A DNA stretch of 64,000 nt from Incurvaria masculella (lineage: Eukaryota; Arthropoda; Insecta; Lepidoptera; Incurvariidae). The position numbers were made by a program, and so were the translations under genes. The notes under the pieces were generated by a model. The model searched no databases. It was not told the origin of the DNA and was given only the letters and a program-made list of their open reading frames with translations. Where the stretch lies: NCBI GenBank assembly GCA_946894095.1, contig OX335641.1, positions 3,490,501-3,554,500 of the forward strand, written 5' to 3'. Below, one piece after another: positions 23,372-35,448 of the stretch (position 1 is the first letter of the stretch; the number at the start of each line of letters is the position of its first letter).

Positions 23372-24124
23372 TAAACACTCAGTCGAATTTGTAATTAAGT
23401 CAGATAATTATTCGACGGATCTATTTACGCCTCTGCTTATCCATCCGTTACAGTAATTACATACTATTATTTTTAAAATTATAGGCAGATAATTGTGACA
23501 GAAGACATAATTCTCCGGTAATGACTTTCCGTCTTTTGACAAATGTACATTTGTACTATCAGTCCGATAAGTTAAATAATTCAATCTGATGATCGAAGAA
23601 TCGATGAGTGAAGGAATTGATTGAGACTCATCTAGCGACCTGCTGTGACCCGTGCATATTCTCGGTGCCACCAGGCACTCGACACAACGCCATGGACGGT
23701 GATGAAGCAATAGCGGTGCATCACATTTAAAATGAGATGAAAATGAAAGAGTGTAAAGAAAATGCGGCGCGCCTGATGACCTTTCTCCGCTGCAACAATG
23801 ACGCGCCAGCTTTTGTGCGCGGCGCCGCCGCCATCCGCCGTAATATACATTACATTTTAAATATCTTCAATTTATAGTTTGATGGAGATCGATTTGAAAT
23901 CAATAAAAAACTTGCAGCCGTCAAAAAACTTGGAGATTAGCAAGATCGACGACTCGTCGTGAATTGAGTCCGCGTACTGGAGCGGAACACAGAGCGAGCT
24001 ACTTAAACGTCAGAGGTGTCCGAACTGAAGTTGTCGACAGACGACGTCAAGAGGTCGTGTCGTGGTACATATTGTTGGCGAAGGTGTCAATATTGTATTG
24101 GCATTGTAGCAAAACCTGAACTTA
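23372..24124. other. Non-coding stretch
   Basis: Nothing recognised. A GC-rich patch lies at 23765-23840. Confidence 0.4.
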
Positions 24125-24425
24125 CACCAGATATATTTTTCAGAGAGCGGGGCCTTGCTTCTTACGCGTGTAGGATAAATGCATTTTGTCCCGAATGCGA
24201 ACTATTCCACGGTTCAGAATCCATGTAACACTGTCCTCAACTAGATGGTAGGGTTACACCAGCTCGAGTTGGATGAATAGATGGTCGAAGCTGCTGTGAT
24301 AAATTGTTCGTGTTTTCTAATCCAGTTCAATGTAGCCGTGCTGATAAAGGGAAAGCCCTGCCGTGGCACCTAACTCCTGCGGTAATGCGGTATGTTTGGG
24401 TTAGTTAGTTAGCAAAGAGCGGTCA
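24125..24425 (+). repeat. tRNA-derived SINE, 5'-eroded copy
   Basis: Body blocks AAATGCATTTTGTCCCGAAT, TCCACGGTTCAGAATCCATG, CCAGTTCAATGTAGCCGTGC and TAAAGGGAAAGCC match the family in plus orientation. The tRNA-like head is not recognisable. Confidence 0.65.
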
Positions 24426-25957
24426 TTGTAGAGGATGTTGCTTGAGCGACGCCTAGTTTTATAAAGAAAATTGAAAAAACAATAAAAACTCTAGTGCAAC
24501 GTCTAGACTCTAAACTATAGAGCGAAGAATGAGGCAAAGACACTAGTCACAAGCGTCAAAGGTTAATATTGAATGAATCATGTTTATTTCTGTACAACAT
24601 AAATCAGACCCAGAAGCGATCGAGACCTGGTTGTGCTTGGAGTAGAGCCAACGTTCGGAAGCTCTTCAGTAAAGCTCCTCCTAACTCTGGCGGATCAACG
24701 GCGACTCCTTACATCACCGACGCGACGACGGCTATTGTTGACTTTACGTGATCGCTGTTGATATCATTCTTTAAATGAGCACGCTTAAATTCTTTCTCCG
24801 CTACTCTCAATGGAAAATATTGTTTTGGGATAAACTAATATCGTTAACAGCTTCAGCTCTGGTCTTGCCAATTCTTTCCTGAGCTGCTTATTGAAACAGT
24901 TTAACACTGGAATACACGCATGTTACGAACCGCGCAACCAAGTAGAAATAGACCCCACGTGATGCAACTACAAGTAAATTTTTGGGATGTATTGGAGGGC
25001 GCCCCGCCAGTCCCGCCGTCCTATTTTTGAAACGATCGCTACCAAATTGCTGCAGCAATTTGCGATTCTAATCGCTAAAAACGCAGTTTCGTATTTTTTA
25101 ATGACGTTTGAATAGCAGCGCCCGGCGGCCATTGGCTGTTGTCGAGTGTTTACGATTGAATTGCTTATCGCTGGCTGCAAGCGATTGCAAAGAATTTCAA
25201 AAATAGCACGGCCTGTAACCGTAAACCAGCGAGCATGGAAAGACGGGACGAGCGATCGAAACTCATACGTATGGCGCAGCGCAGCTGAAAAATTACTGAA
25301 AATTTTCTAACTGTTGTTAGCTCGCTTACAAATTCGGGACGCGCAATTTGGCAACATTGGAACTCGAAAAAATCAGTAGTAAAATCAATTCCCCATTCTG
25401 TTACATTGAATATATTCGTCGTTATACCCCCTCCCCCTGCTTCACATTCTCTTGATGATGTACGTCCCCACAGTGATAAGGAAATTTTAATAGCATAGTG
25501 TTTTAACCCCCTTTGCCCCTCCAATTTTATCCGCGAAGACTGAGGTGCATAGTCGATACCAATACTTCCGTCTGTACTTCCATTTGACGAAGTTTAATTA
25601 AAGCGGGCGGTGCGTAACAAAGAGATTTTCCCCAAATGATGGATCGAACATATCAAAGGCATAAAATAAGCACAAGGTTAGGCACTATTCGCCGCAAGCG
25701 GCGCGATGATGGTGCAAGTAGTGTATTGAAAGCAGCTGTCAGATCGCACGGGACGGTGGCTGAGCAGTGCAGCTGCGGCTGCCTCCCCTATCACCCCCGC
25801 ACCCCTCGCTCACCCGCATAACGTGACGCCCACGCGACGGGTTTAACCACAGAATTAGAAATAGACTAGAAATGCCTTACCTCTTGCTTGACTACTGCAC
25901 GCTTGTCGCCGTCTAACGTTGGCACTTTTGGGCTATGTTATTCCTTTGTCTTTAAGG
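24426..25957. other. Non-coding stretch with a perfect 20-bp palindrome
   Basis: No gene. CAAATTGCTGCAGCAATTTG at 25043-25062 is a perfect palindrome. The rest is unremarkable. Confidence 0.45.
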
Positions 25958-26240
25958 TTTTTTTTTATGTGACTGGACATGGATGGCTAATACCACACCT
26001 TCTGTCATGGTATTAGCCCTACATACCACATGGGAACTAGGTGCCATGCCAGGACCTTCCTTATATTGCACGGCTGCATTGAACTGGATGGAAAACACGG
26101 ACAATTTTCATTGCCGCTTCGACCATCGTTCATCCAATACGATGGTACCAACCCGGGCGGGATTAACCCAACACCCTAGTAAGTAAGGAAGGGGACCTAC
26201 AGTTTAACGTGGAATCCGAACTACGGCCAGCCTCTCTCAA
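25958..26240 (-). repeat. tRNA-derived SINE copy
   Basis: Begins with a T run (A tail on the minus strand), then GACATGGATGGCTAATACC, GAACTAGGTGCCATGCCAG, TTGAACTGGATGGAAAACAC, GGTACCAACCCGGGCGGGAT and ACGTGGAATCCGAAC. This is one of the best preserved bodies. Where the tRNA-like head should follow, a 5S-rRNA-like segment is found instead. Confidence 0.75.
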
Positions 26241-26248
26241 CAGTCGAA

Positions 26249-26303
26249 TGGTCACCTATCCAAGACCGGACCCAGCGTTGCTTAACTTCGGAGAGCGATC
26301 GCC
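26249..26303 (-). pseudogene. 5S rRNA-like fragment
   Basis: Read on the minus strand, CCGAAGTTAAGCAACG...GGTC.TTGGATAGGTGACC follows the internal control region of eukaryotic 5S rRNA (A-block AAGCAACG and C-block TTGGATGGGTGACC) with substitutions and a short deletion between the blocks. It is too short and altered for a gene. It could be a stray 5S pseudogene or a 5S-derived head joined to the adjacent SINE body. Confidence 0.55.
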
Positions 26304-27769
26304 GAAGTGTCGCGCCACTGAGGCTGACACGGTTACACGGTTGCTGCTATTTTTGAAGCAAGAACTACTAGTCATTTTGTCGAACTTGTGCTGATGTACG
26401 TGGGCCCGATATGCCATTATTCACTATTGGTCGCGCGACCGACGCAACTCGATTTGTTAGGAGTTTGATGAAGCGAGAAGATAGGCATCTCCTCCATCTC
26501 AGCCTATTCCTAATTCTGTGGGTGCAACTCGCTCGAACTTCTATACCCTATATGTTTGGTGAAACGTTCGCATTGATTACATTATCATTAGTGTAACCCG
26601 ATAACGGTATTGTCCCTCCTGCATATGCTTTAAAACTTCTGATATTACGAGGGCGGGCCAGAATAAAAAATAAATAAATAGAAAGAACATTCTAATGAAC
26701 TTCAGCAGAAGCAAAGTGATGGGTTGCGACTGCGCGAGAGGTGTGTAGCGAGCTAATACAATCGGAGCACTCTTGGGCTGTACCAGAGTCTTGGTGTTTA
26801 TTCTAGCCTCCGGTTATCAGTTATCATCCCGCTCGAAGGACCATTATTAACGGCGATAGAGCCTGCAGCGCGGTGCGGAGGCTGCGGTGGTAGCGGGCAT
26901 AGGCCGCGCACCAATGTAGCAGCTGCTGATGTCGACAGAAGGGAAAAAAAGAAAATCAACAAAAGTTAAAAGTAAAAAGTTTGAAATTTTTTATTCTATA
27001 TACAACATTATATAGAATAACAATTGTATATAATATAACATAATATGTTATCTTAAGTTCTAAGTTTACTAAGCATGCTATTAAGTATTGTTGACATTTT
27101 AATTTTCTTAATTCATATTGATCTTCGTGTAGTTTATTTGTTTCTTTAGTTTCGAATTTACAAAATTGTGTTTAATTTAGGTTCATAATATTTAAATTAC
27201 GTTTTGTTTTATATTTTTACAATTGCTGGTTCTTCTGTTATCTGTTTATCGTCTTTTGTTTTTGTAGTGTATTTTTTTAAAAGTTTGTTTAGCTTGATAA
27301 TTTTTTGAAGCATGCTGTGTTTGTCCTTAATTGTAGATAGTTTCTGATAATATTAACGTATTTTGTTTTGAAAAAACATTTTTTTTGAAACAAGTCTACG
27401 TCGACAAACCAAATAAAAATAAAAAAGCTGACCAGGGAAATTATGCACAGAAACGCATACTCAAAAAAATCCCCGCTAAGTTGGCGTGATAGTCGGCAGG
27501 AGAGTTCCGCTAAATCGCGACGTTTCGGGTTAGCGATATGTGAACGTTATTAATGATTATGTGTTGGCCTCTAAAATGCATCTGTCAAGTTACATAAAGA
27601 CGTGTTATTCAAGTAGTACTAAGTCAAACATTACTAAGGGAATTACGGATGCATTTTTTGTAATGTCCTAAAACCATATATTGCTGGACAGCTATTTTAA
27701 AGCAGATGTCACCATAAATTAGTTTTTTTTATCTGTTTCCTCACCCTCCCATTTCATAAGAAACTTTAC
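26304..27769. other. Non-coding stretch, strongly AT-rich centre
   Basis: No gene. 26980-27440 is very AT-rich, with A/T runs and TATA-like strings and no clear repeat unit. Confidence 0.4.
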
Positions 27770-27995
27770 CTGCGGCGGTTAACACTCGGCGGGGGTGGAG
27801 GCAGGCGGCAGCGGCGGGGCGGCAAGCCCGGAGATTGTGCGGGTAGAAAAACAAATAACGAGCTGGTAATGGTAGAGATTAGCGGGCGTTAGTAGTTGTC
27901 GGCGGTGCGCGGGCGCTATCGGCCGCCATCGCGCCTCCGCCCGCCGCCGCCGTCTTCGACGTGCTCGCAGAGGGGCAAGTCTCCGCACGACTCAA
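27770..27995 (-). promoter_or_regulatory. GC-rich candidate 5' exon (minus) with donor
   Basis: A GC/CpG-rich block. On the minus strand it ends CCGCCGCAG|GTAAAG, a good splice donor (plus-strand CTTTAC at 27764-27769). Frames through it hit stops before the donor (TAA at about 27779), so it would be a 5' UTR exon. No partner exon was identified. Confidence 0.3.
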
Positions 27996-28923
27996 CTGAC
28001 ACCCAAGCCGTCTCATACTATTCTGAGACGATAGTCACCATTATATCTAAATTAGAAAGTCCGAACAAAAAGCCTGACTTTCCGAAAAGAGGGTCTACGT
28101 GTAATTACGAAGAAAAGTCCAGATGTCAGACGTCCTATCTTGGAGTCGCTGTCCTAAAAACGAGCTAGTCCCTAAAAAAATATCAACTCTCCGAGAATCC
28201 AAGTTCGGAGTGAAAACTTAGATTAATAGTCGAAAATCTGAACAAATTTAAAGTTCGGACAAAAGATCAAAAAACCGGACGTGTCCGGACAAATCCGGAC
28301 GGATGGTTACCGGTCTGTAACCAATGCATCTAACTCTTTAACACTTATGTACTTCAATATAATATCTTTGTTCATACTTAAGTACAGTAGAAGGCGGTCC
28401 AAAGTATACTCTTTCGACTGAAAGTAAAAAAAAAGTAAATAAAGTATGTTAAAATTTTTACGTTGCCGTAATATGCCACATGTTCTGTTGTGATGTATTT
28501 TCACTGCTAATCTTTTCTATAGCCGGAAGGAGTGTATTGTACTTTGGAGTATTTACTAAGTGCGTATGCTCACGCGGAAATTCACGCACATGATTTATGT
28601 GATTGGCGCATGCCATGCTGTGGATTACGCGGTTTACTAGACGGAAAAACGTTTTATATAACATAATACCGCAAATTTTAACGTGGCAATTTACTTTCGC
28701 ACAATGATTGAGAGGAGTTTTACAAAAATAAGCAAAAAGTACGTTCGAAACAAGCAGTTCTGGCAAAGAACATGCTACTCTGTGGTTCTGGTACGGTATA
28801 AGTCATTCATCCGTGGTACAGCTAACAAAAAAGATCACTCACTCTACTGCCTGCTTAGATAGTTCAAATCGCATCAATTAGTATCTCATGCACTGGTCTC
28901 AGCAGAGTCGAGACCTCAAATCA
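27996..28923. other. Non-coding stretch
   Basis: Nothing recognised, apart from short GTCCGGAC-type strings at 28270-28300 that recur within 30 bp. Confidence 0.4.
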
Positions 28924-29234
28924 AAGAAAAAGGAGATATGCCACCTAGCGCACCAACTATGAGCCTCGCTGTCTCCAATTTTCCAAAACTACGAACTCAA
29001 CATATGTGCCACACGCAACCATAGTCGGCTATATACTGGAGGGTTTGTGGGTGGGAACTGACATGGCGAACGCATTTCTGGAACATATTCGCGCGCGGGG
29101 ACGATGTTTGGACTGGGTGACTTACGACGCGCGGCCGGCTTCCCATACATTTATATGCACACTTTGGCCAAGAGGCGGTGTCGCTATTACAACTACATGC
29201 CAGTTCTCCTTCCTTTCTCTTCAGTGGTTGAGGC
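28924..29234 (+). repeat. Interspersed repeat family C, copy 2
   Basis: Same order of blocks as 3350-3664: AATTTTCCAAAACTAC, GCAACCATAGTCGGC, GGAGGGTTTGTGGGTGGGAA, TTCCCATACA and TTCTCCTTCCTTTCTCTTC. It is less eroded than copy 1 at its start. Confidence 0.55.
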
Positions 29235-29444
29235 TTTAGATAAAGAACGCGGCGAGTTCAGCCGGGCGGAGCCGGGAACTCCGCGACGACGCGACAGGCG
29301 ACGCGGCCGGACGCGGATAACGATGACAAACATCCAGCTAACGGGCCGCGGCTACCAGTCGTAAATCAATACGAGATCGGACACAACATCGCGAGAACTA
29401 TCTGAAGATGGAGTGATTTGCACGAACGTGGAATCAGAGGATTT

Positions 29445-29690
29445 GCCGGTCGTGGTTCGGATTCCACGTAAAACTATAAGTCCCCTTCTGTACGTGGTAG
29501 GATTCATTCCGCCCGCGTTAGTGCCATCGCAATGAATGAACGATAGTCGAAGCGGCGATGAAAATTGTCCGAGGTTTTTTTCATCCGGCGCAATGTATCC
29601 AGGCAATATAAGAGAGGTCATGCCACCTAGTTTCCATGTGGCTTCTATTACGACAGGTGTAGTAACAGCTATCCATGTCATTTATCCATA
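29445..29690 (+). repeat. tRNA-derived SINE, headless copy
   Basis: GTGGTTCGGATTCCACGTAA, GTGGTAGG, GTGCCATCGCAATGAATGAA, GTCGAAGCGGC, and a tail half ending AGCTATCCATGTCA, in plus orientation. Confidence 0.65.
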
Positions 29691-32344
29691 GGGTCGGTAA
29701 AATGTGCCGAGTGCCGAGGCATTGCTTCTCAAAGTATAGATGAATCTGGCCGGTTGACTTGGTTTTCGCACCCCCCTTCTAACTTGAGTTTGATGTGTAA
29801 TATAAAACGTAAAAGTACACAATACATTATTAGCGAGCTCGTTTGCGACTGAATCCATCCCAGTAATAGAAATATGAATATTGGAAGCTCAAATGCGAAG
29901 GCTATTTTGGCTGACAAATAGTTGGCATTCAACAACTGACACTTTAGAAGTTCCGTGACTCGATGCCGTTCCACACCACCGGGTCGCGCCATAACCGGCG
30001 TGACACCACACGAAATTACAGCCCACGATGGTGGGAAGTGTGACGCTCCGCCGCAGCGTCAAATTATAGGCGACGCAGATCGGCGCTGTCACCTCGGAAT
30101 GGGAGACCGGCGCGCGGCGATAGCGACAATGCAATGCATCGATTCGTTGCTCCCGACACTCATTAGAGATCTGTGTGCGCTGACTGTTCGGTGCTGTGAC
30201 GATCAGAATGGAACCAAATGTAGTTTTACGCTGACCCTATTGAAGCCGAAACGAAACTAAGGATAGGCACAAATAAATTTAGTCGTGGACGCGATATTAT
30301 GTCGCAACCACATATCTTCTACTGTGCTTAGCGTAACGGTAAGTGAGTGTGCCAGTTGAACAACTCCGGTGCCATACTGAAGATATGGAAGTCAGCTTAT
30401 CAGCCGCCCGAGCATGGATTGAAACGTTAGCAGCTTCGGTTGAGGGCGTTGAGCGTGCATCACAGATCCGGTACCATTCTGGAATATGGGGAGTGGACCT
30501 CGTCCACGTGGCTATCGCCATTGAGTACCAGCGGTTTATTCAAAGACGGCTAGACCAACCAAAAATCTACTTAGGCTATGTACGGTCCTCACTGGACGCC
30601 TTATAGGCGTTCAATGGGAATAGCGTCTCCCTGTGCGTATAACCTTACGTATGGTCATTGGGAGCGCTATAAAATAAACAGCGAAAGGAAGTAGATTCAT
30701 AATCATCTCCTGTTATTAGCGCATGAGGTTATAAGCGTAGTATACACGCTCATTTGAGACTCTAAGTAAACAGCATTTTCTATACTATACTACTGACTGC
30801 AATCGCCAACGTTAACACAAGCGGACGCCAATAAATAAGATACTACAAGCGGAGCTGCAAGTGGGGTGCAGCTGCACCCTCAGATACAACGGTAAAAGGC
30901 GAATTCGTTTACAAGACGTAGTGTCTAGAGCAACCGACGGAGACACGGGATCACGACGCACAACATCGTGCCTCGTCCACAATTGACGACAACACAGCTT
31001 CACCGCTAAGCGTTGTTTGCCTGCGTAAGACCGAGTCGTGCTAACAATGCCCAAGGATGTAACAATGAACCTCGTCATGTCACATTGACGATTGATTGGA
31101 TAGAGCGCCCATAATGCTAACGATTAAGCCCGTAAACGCTGTCAGCAGCACCCGTAGATCGCGGGGTAAATTAAATTATTATTGGTGTCACTGCAAGGGA
31201 GCGTGGCGTCCCTTTTAGATTTCGTAAAAAGAAATCAGTACGACCTCATACAATATTTGGAGCTTGTAAAATAAACGTTGTCCTTTATGAATGCTGAAGT
31301 CACTTCAGCATTCACATTTCAATCGTTTGAGGTCGTTTTCCGCGACTGATTTGACATAACGAATATTATTAGGAGCGGCCGTTAGCGATTGTTGACGCAT
31401 GGGCGCCGTCAGCACGAATCGGACCGTAGCCTTCGAATATCGATTGCAGGTGTAGCGATCGGAACGATCGGTAGAGCAAGGAAGGTGGGTCACCGATCCG
31501 TGGCCAACGCTCCCCTCGTGCGACGACAATAGTCGTTCCTTAGCGACAGCGGCACCACGCTTGGACGGCGTCTGTCGCGGCTGCGCTTGCGCAAGCGCAC
31601 TTCCACTCGCGGGAACAGAAGGAGACACGCCTCGCCAGAGCGTCACTCGCCACGCCACCGCCGCCCGGGACCATTATGGCCTTGTCGCTCCTTCGATGAA
31701 TCGGGCACGCAAATGGTCTAAAGTTTATTGAACTGGCAAAGATAGCGGATCAATATTTACTATTGTTAGGATGATATTTACTACGAGTAGGGTTTGAACA
31801 TGGTGTCACTCACTTGCTTGTTCGGCCGGCGAGTCAATTTACCATGGTAACCCCAGGGTTTTTGCCTTAGCCATAGCTACGAACAAAACGGCACGGCACG
31901 GCCCTGACACCTGATATGTGGGACGGGACGGTTCGGCTCTCACAAACGCGAGATCGTTTAAATGAACCGTGCAACGGGTACATTGTAATTACATGATAAT
32001 TAGTGCCCTTGTTTGTGTGCAATATGTGTGTAATAATTATTTTATGAATGTCGGATTTATTTGAATGTTTCATTTGCTATTCATTTATTCCATTTTCTAC
32101 TGTACACGTGCTCCGTGCCTAATTACACATTGAATTAGCAATTACAAATTCGGTTCTGTGACCTCCGCTTTGTTTAAAGATGCATGCATAGTGCCATGTA
32201 TAAATTGTTTCATGTAGAACGGGTCGCGTAATACCAGGTGCCGTTGTGAAGAAACCTACAATATGGCATGGTACACCTGGTATTCTTCTCTGCAGTATTT
32301 TGCCAGACAAGTTTACATATAGGCAGACAACTCAAGTTTAGTTC
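29691..32344. other. Non-coding stretch with palindromes
   Basis: No gene recognised. It includes a 27-bp near-perfect palindrome (31288-31314), the 12-bp palindrome TTACCATGGTAA (31839-31850) and inverted arms AATACCAGGTG (32230-32240) / CACCTGGTATT (32274-32284). An 87-codon ORF at 30343 (+) has no recognisable motif and its start overlaps a GTAAGT string. Confidence 0.35.
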
Positions 32345-32545
32345 ATTCGACACGGATGACTACCCCACCTCCACCTGATAAGATTATTAGCCCAACAGAC
32401 CACATGGTAACCAGGCATCAATCAACCCAGGATCATCCTTATATTGCACGGCTATATTAAACTTGACAAGAACATTTTTTATATCGTTCATTCAATGCAA
32501 TGGTACCGGCCCAGCCGACAAGGCCAACCTCTACGGTGGAACCTA
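32345..32545 (-). repeat. tRNA-derived SINE, diverged copy
   Basis: Blocks TATTGCACGGCTATATTAAA and TTCATTCAATGCAATGGTAC identify the body. The rest is decayed. Confidence 0.5.
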
Positions 32546-33426
32546 GATGCTTAACCTATATAATCTATAACGCTGAGACTTCGCACAACTGGGGTACAGA
32601 GGCTGAAGTATAGAAGGCTACGTATGGACATGACGGAAAACCGCCGAATTGCAGGAAACTTCATGACGTGTTTCTCCTGAGGCAAACCGCCGTTGTTAGT
32701 GAAAACATCACACCGATATTTCCATTGTCCACGTTTACCCAACAAAAAACGGAATCCGTTTGTAAATTATGTCTAGTGGCATACACGTTACCTTCATTCT
32801 TACTGCATCGGCATTGACCACTTCCTGCGCTCAACAGATGAATGTGTAGGATAGTGGGTCAGTCGACAGAACCGCAACCGACGTACCGTACTATCGAAGC
32901 GACGATCATATAGACGCTCGATTCGTCGAGATTGCAAAGTCACACGACATACCTGTAACAAGCAAACAGAAATGACATAAGAATGATGAAACGTTTGAGT
33001 CGAGTCACGGTAGGCGAGTCTCTGCAAAACAATGCTTACGGTGGGCCGGAAACCAAAGACCTATCAAGAATTAGACGCGAAGCGTTCGTTGCTTACCCCG
33101 CTAAAACCAATTCAATACCACCGTTAGTTACATTGGGGCTGTTCAGGGGAAGGTGTGTGAGTAGGGGAACGGGTTAAACGGAATCAACATTTGAATCGAG
33201 GCGCCTAATGTATGGGAGAGTTCAATAGGCTCTCTGACGAAAAAAACATAAACATCGGGTGCTATTTCTGCTTCTTAAGTACCCCATAAAAGGTCTAAGG
33301 ATACCCAGCCGTTGACTGCTAACCTCGCTTCGCCCGTTTTTTAGGCACACATAATGAATGGCACAGAAATGGGCTTGTCCATTCTTCTGTGTCATTTAGC
33401 AATTGTTCAGGAAGCTCTTGCTATGC
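32546..33426. other. Non-coding stretch
   Basis: Nothing recognised. Confidence 0.4.
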
Positions 33427-33744
33427 TCCCCATACAAACGTAGTTTACTAATAATTTGGAAACCGCTATTCCAATTAAATTGATATTTAATATCTAATAT
33501 CAGGTAACAAATATCTGTGTCTGCATGCTTTTGTTTTTTTGAAAAATCCAAACCGAATGAACTGAAAGCAAAAAGAAAATCTTCATACGATTTTTTTTTT
33601 TGTATGGTTTGACCCAGAATACATTTACCGAAAAAACAAAGGCATGCAGACACAGATATTTGTAGCCTAATATTAGATACCAAATATCAAGTAAGTTGGA
33701 ACATTGGTTTTCAAATGATTAGTAAACTACGTTTGTATGGGAGG
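33427..33744. mobile_element. About 318-bp foldback MITE with ~110-bp arms
   Basis: The left arm (CCCATACAAACGTAGTTTAC ... ATCTGTGTCTGCATGC ... TTTTGTTTTTTT) is complemented by the right arm (AAAAAACAAAGGCATGCAGA ... GTAAACTACGTTTGTATGGG), with scattered mismatches and small indels. The loop is A/T rich. No ORF of interest. A diverged half-arm (GGTTTTAAAATGATTAGAAA) is seen near 55830. Confidence 0.75.
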
Positions 33745-33827
33745 CGAAATTTTCAGGTGCTTACGGGCCGACCTTAAGAAAAGTTCTTTAGGATTAGATT
33801 AAGCTAGACAAGTCATTTTTTAAGAAA

Positions 33828-34155
33828 CTAGACACGGATGGTTAATACCACACCTACTGTGGAGAAAATTGGAATTAGGCAGAACAAGGACCTTTAAATT
33901 GCCATGGATTTCCACTTCGACCATCGTTTATTAAATGTGAAGGTCCCAACCCGGGCGGGATTTTATCTAAACGGACCTACATTTTTACGTGGAATCCGAA
34001 CCACGTACGGAAAATAGTCTCCTCTGGAACGGGAAGAAACGCTGTGGGACCACATTTATCATTTTTAAGTTCCTAAACCCGAACAGTATATTGTAATCGT
34101 ACCGTATGGCGCCTTCCCCTCCGGGAAAGCGGCTTGATGGTATGTCTGCATACGT
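33828..34155 (-). repeat. tRNA-derived SINE, copy plus associated sequence
   Basis: GACACGGATGGTTAATACCA, CTTCGACCATCGTTTATTAA, CCCAACCCGGGCGGGATTTT and GTGGAATCCGAACCACG match the body. The following GGACCACATTTAT and CCCCTCCGGGAAAGCGGC blocks are shared with 15.5 kb and 16.4 kb respectively, so the latter may be a second small repeat. Confidence 0.6.
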
Positions 34156-34753
34156 ATAAAGCGAATTACTCTAGTGCAGAAATAAGTAATCATCGAAGCC
34201 CACGCTTGCACCAGCTTGAACAAACATCTGCGACCGCTGCTGGACAAACATCGCGACCGTGCTTAGAATAAATGTTACAAAACAAGGATCTCAATGGCTT
34301 TTAAAGTGAACTGAATGAAAAGTGGTCGATTAGTAGTAATAGGAGGTAGTGGTGGTTTTTAGCGTAGTAGTTAAGGCCCAAACCGATCTTCAATGAGAGA
34401 AAAACATCTTCAAACTGAAAGACAGAACAATGGAAGTGTTCCAGTGTTTCCTCCCGACATCGTGCCTGTTTCTTTAAGGTTCCAGACCGTCGGAAAATTT
34501 ACAAGAACGTAAACTATTTCACAAACTGAACGAGGTCTAAAATCACAAAATAACCCAGAACTAAATGATAAAAATGTATTGTTGAAAAAGGAACAGCGAA
34601 TCGTGTTATTGCACAGTCCGTGGCGTCGTCGTCGCGTCGCCACGATATTGTACATTTAACGGCGCATTGTGCTTTGGACGATTCGGCTCGGCACATTCAT
34701 TACACCAACGCCGATGCATACTAACCCGTAGGAACGCTTTCACGGATGCAATT
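34156..34753. other. Non-coding stretch
   Basis: Nothing recognised. Confidence 0.4.
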
Positions 34754-34823
34754 AATAATCGCTGAGCACCAAGCGGACGCATAACATATTATATTTAAGT
34801 CCGTTCGGTGCTCAGCGATTATT
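34754..34823. repeat. 70-bp hairpin with 25-bp arms
   Basis: AATAATCGCTGAGCACC at the left pairs with GGTGCTCAGCGATTATT at the right. In all, 25-bp arms (34754-34778 and 34799-34823) have two mismatches and a 20-nt A/T-rich loop. The size fits either a tiny foldback element or a pre-microRNA-like hairpin. Confidence 0.7.
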
Positions 34824-34849
34824 TCAATTTCAATTTTCTCTGTAATTTC

Positions 34850-34985
34850 CGGCGAAGTTTTCTCCGCGAATGACATTTGAAAATCCCCGCCCGCTGTCGT
34901 CGCCGCCCACCGTCGACCCGCGCCGCCGCGCCGCTCCGCACGCGATGCGCGCACGCCGCCCGCACGCATCACGTACCGGAACAAC
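34850..34985. promoter_or_regulatory. Short CpG-rich island
   Basis: Dense CG dinucleotides over about 130 bp in AT-rich surroundings. Possible promoter, but no core elements are clear. Confidence 0.25.
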
Positions 34986-35147
34986 GTTGGACAGTTCATA
35001 GAGTGACAATGTAACAAGCAAACTACACTTGTCTTTTGTGGCATGTAAGGGCTAGTCCATCAATCACGTAAAGTTTTGCATGCCACTTTTTTCCCCCTCC
35101 CTTTAACCTTTGAACCACATGATTTCTTTGAAAGTATTATCTAAAAT

Positions 35148-35448
35148 AAAAAACCGGCCAAGTGCGAGTCGGACTCGCACACGAAGGGTTCCGTATCATC
35201 GTAAAATATTTAATGCAAAAAATCACGGTTTTTGTATGGGGCCCCCCCTTTAATTTTAAATATTTTTTAATGTTACCAATTTGTTGTTATAGCGGCAAAA
35301 TAAATACACACTCTGTGAAAATTTCAGCTGTCTATCTGTTACGGTTACTGAGATACAGCCCTGTGACAGACGGACGGAAGGACGGACGGACAGCGGAGGC
35401 TTAGTAATAGGGTTCCGTTGGCACCCTTTGGGTATGGAACCCTAAAAA
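35148..35448 (+). repeat. Lepidopteran interspersed repeat, copy 8 (full)
   Basis: From AAACCGGCCAAGTGCGAGTC to ATGGAACCCTAAAAA, with the central block and a short ACGG tract. One of the least mutated copies in the window. Confidence 0.9.
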
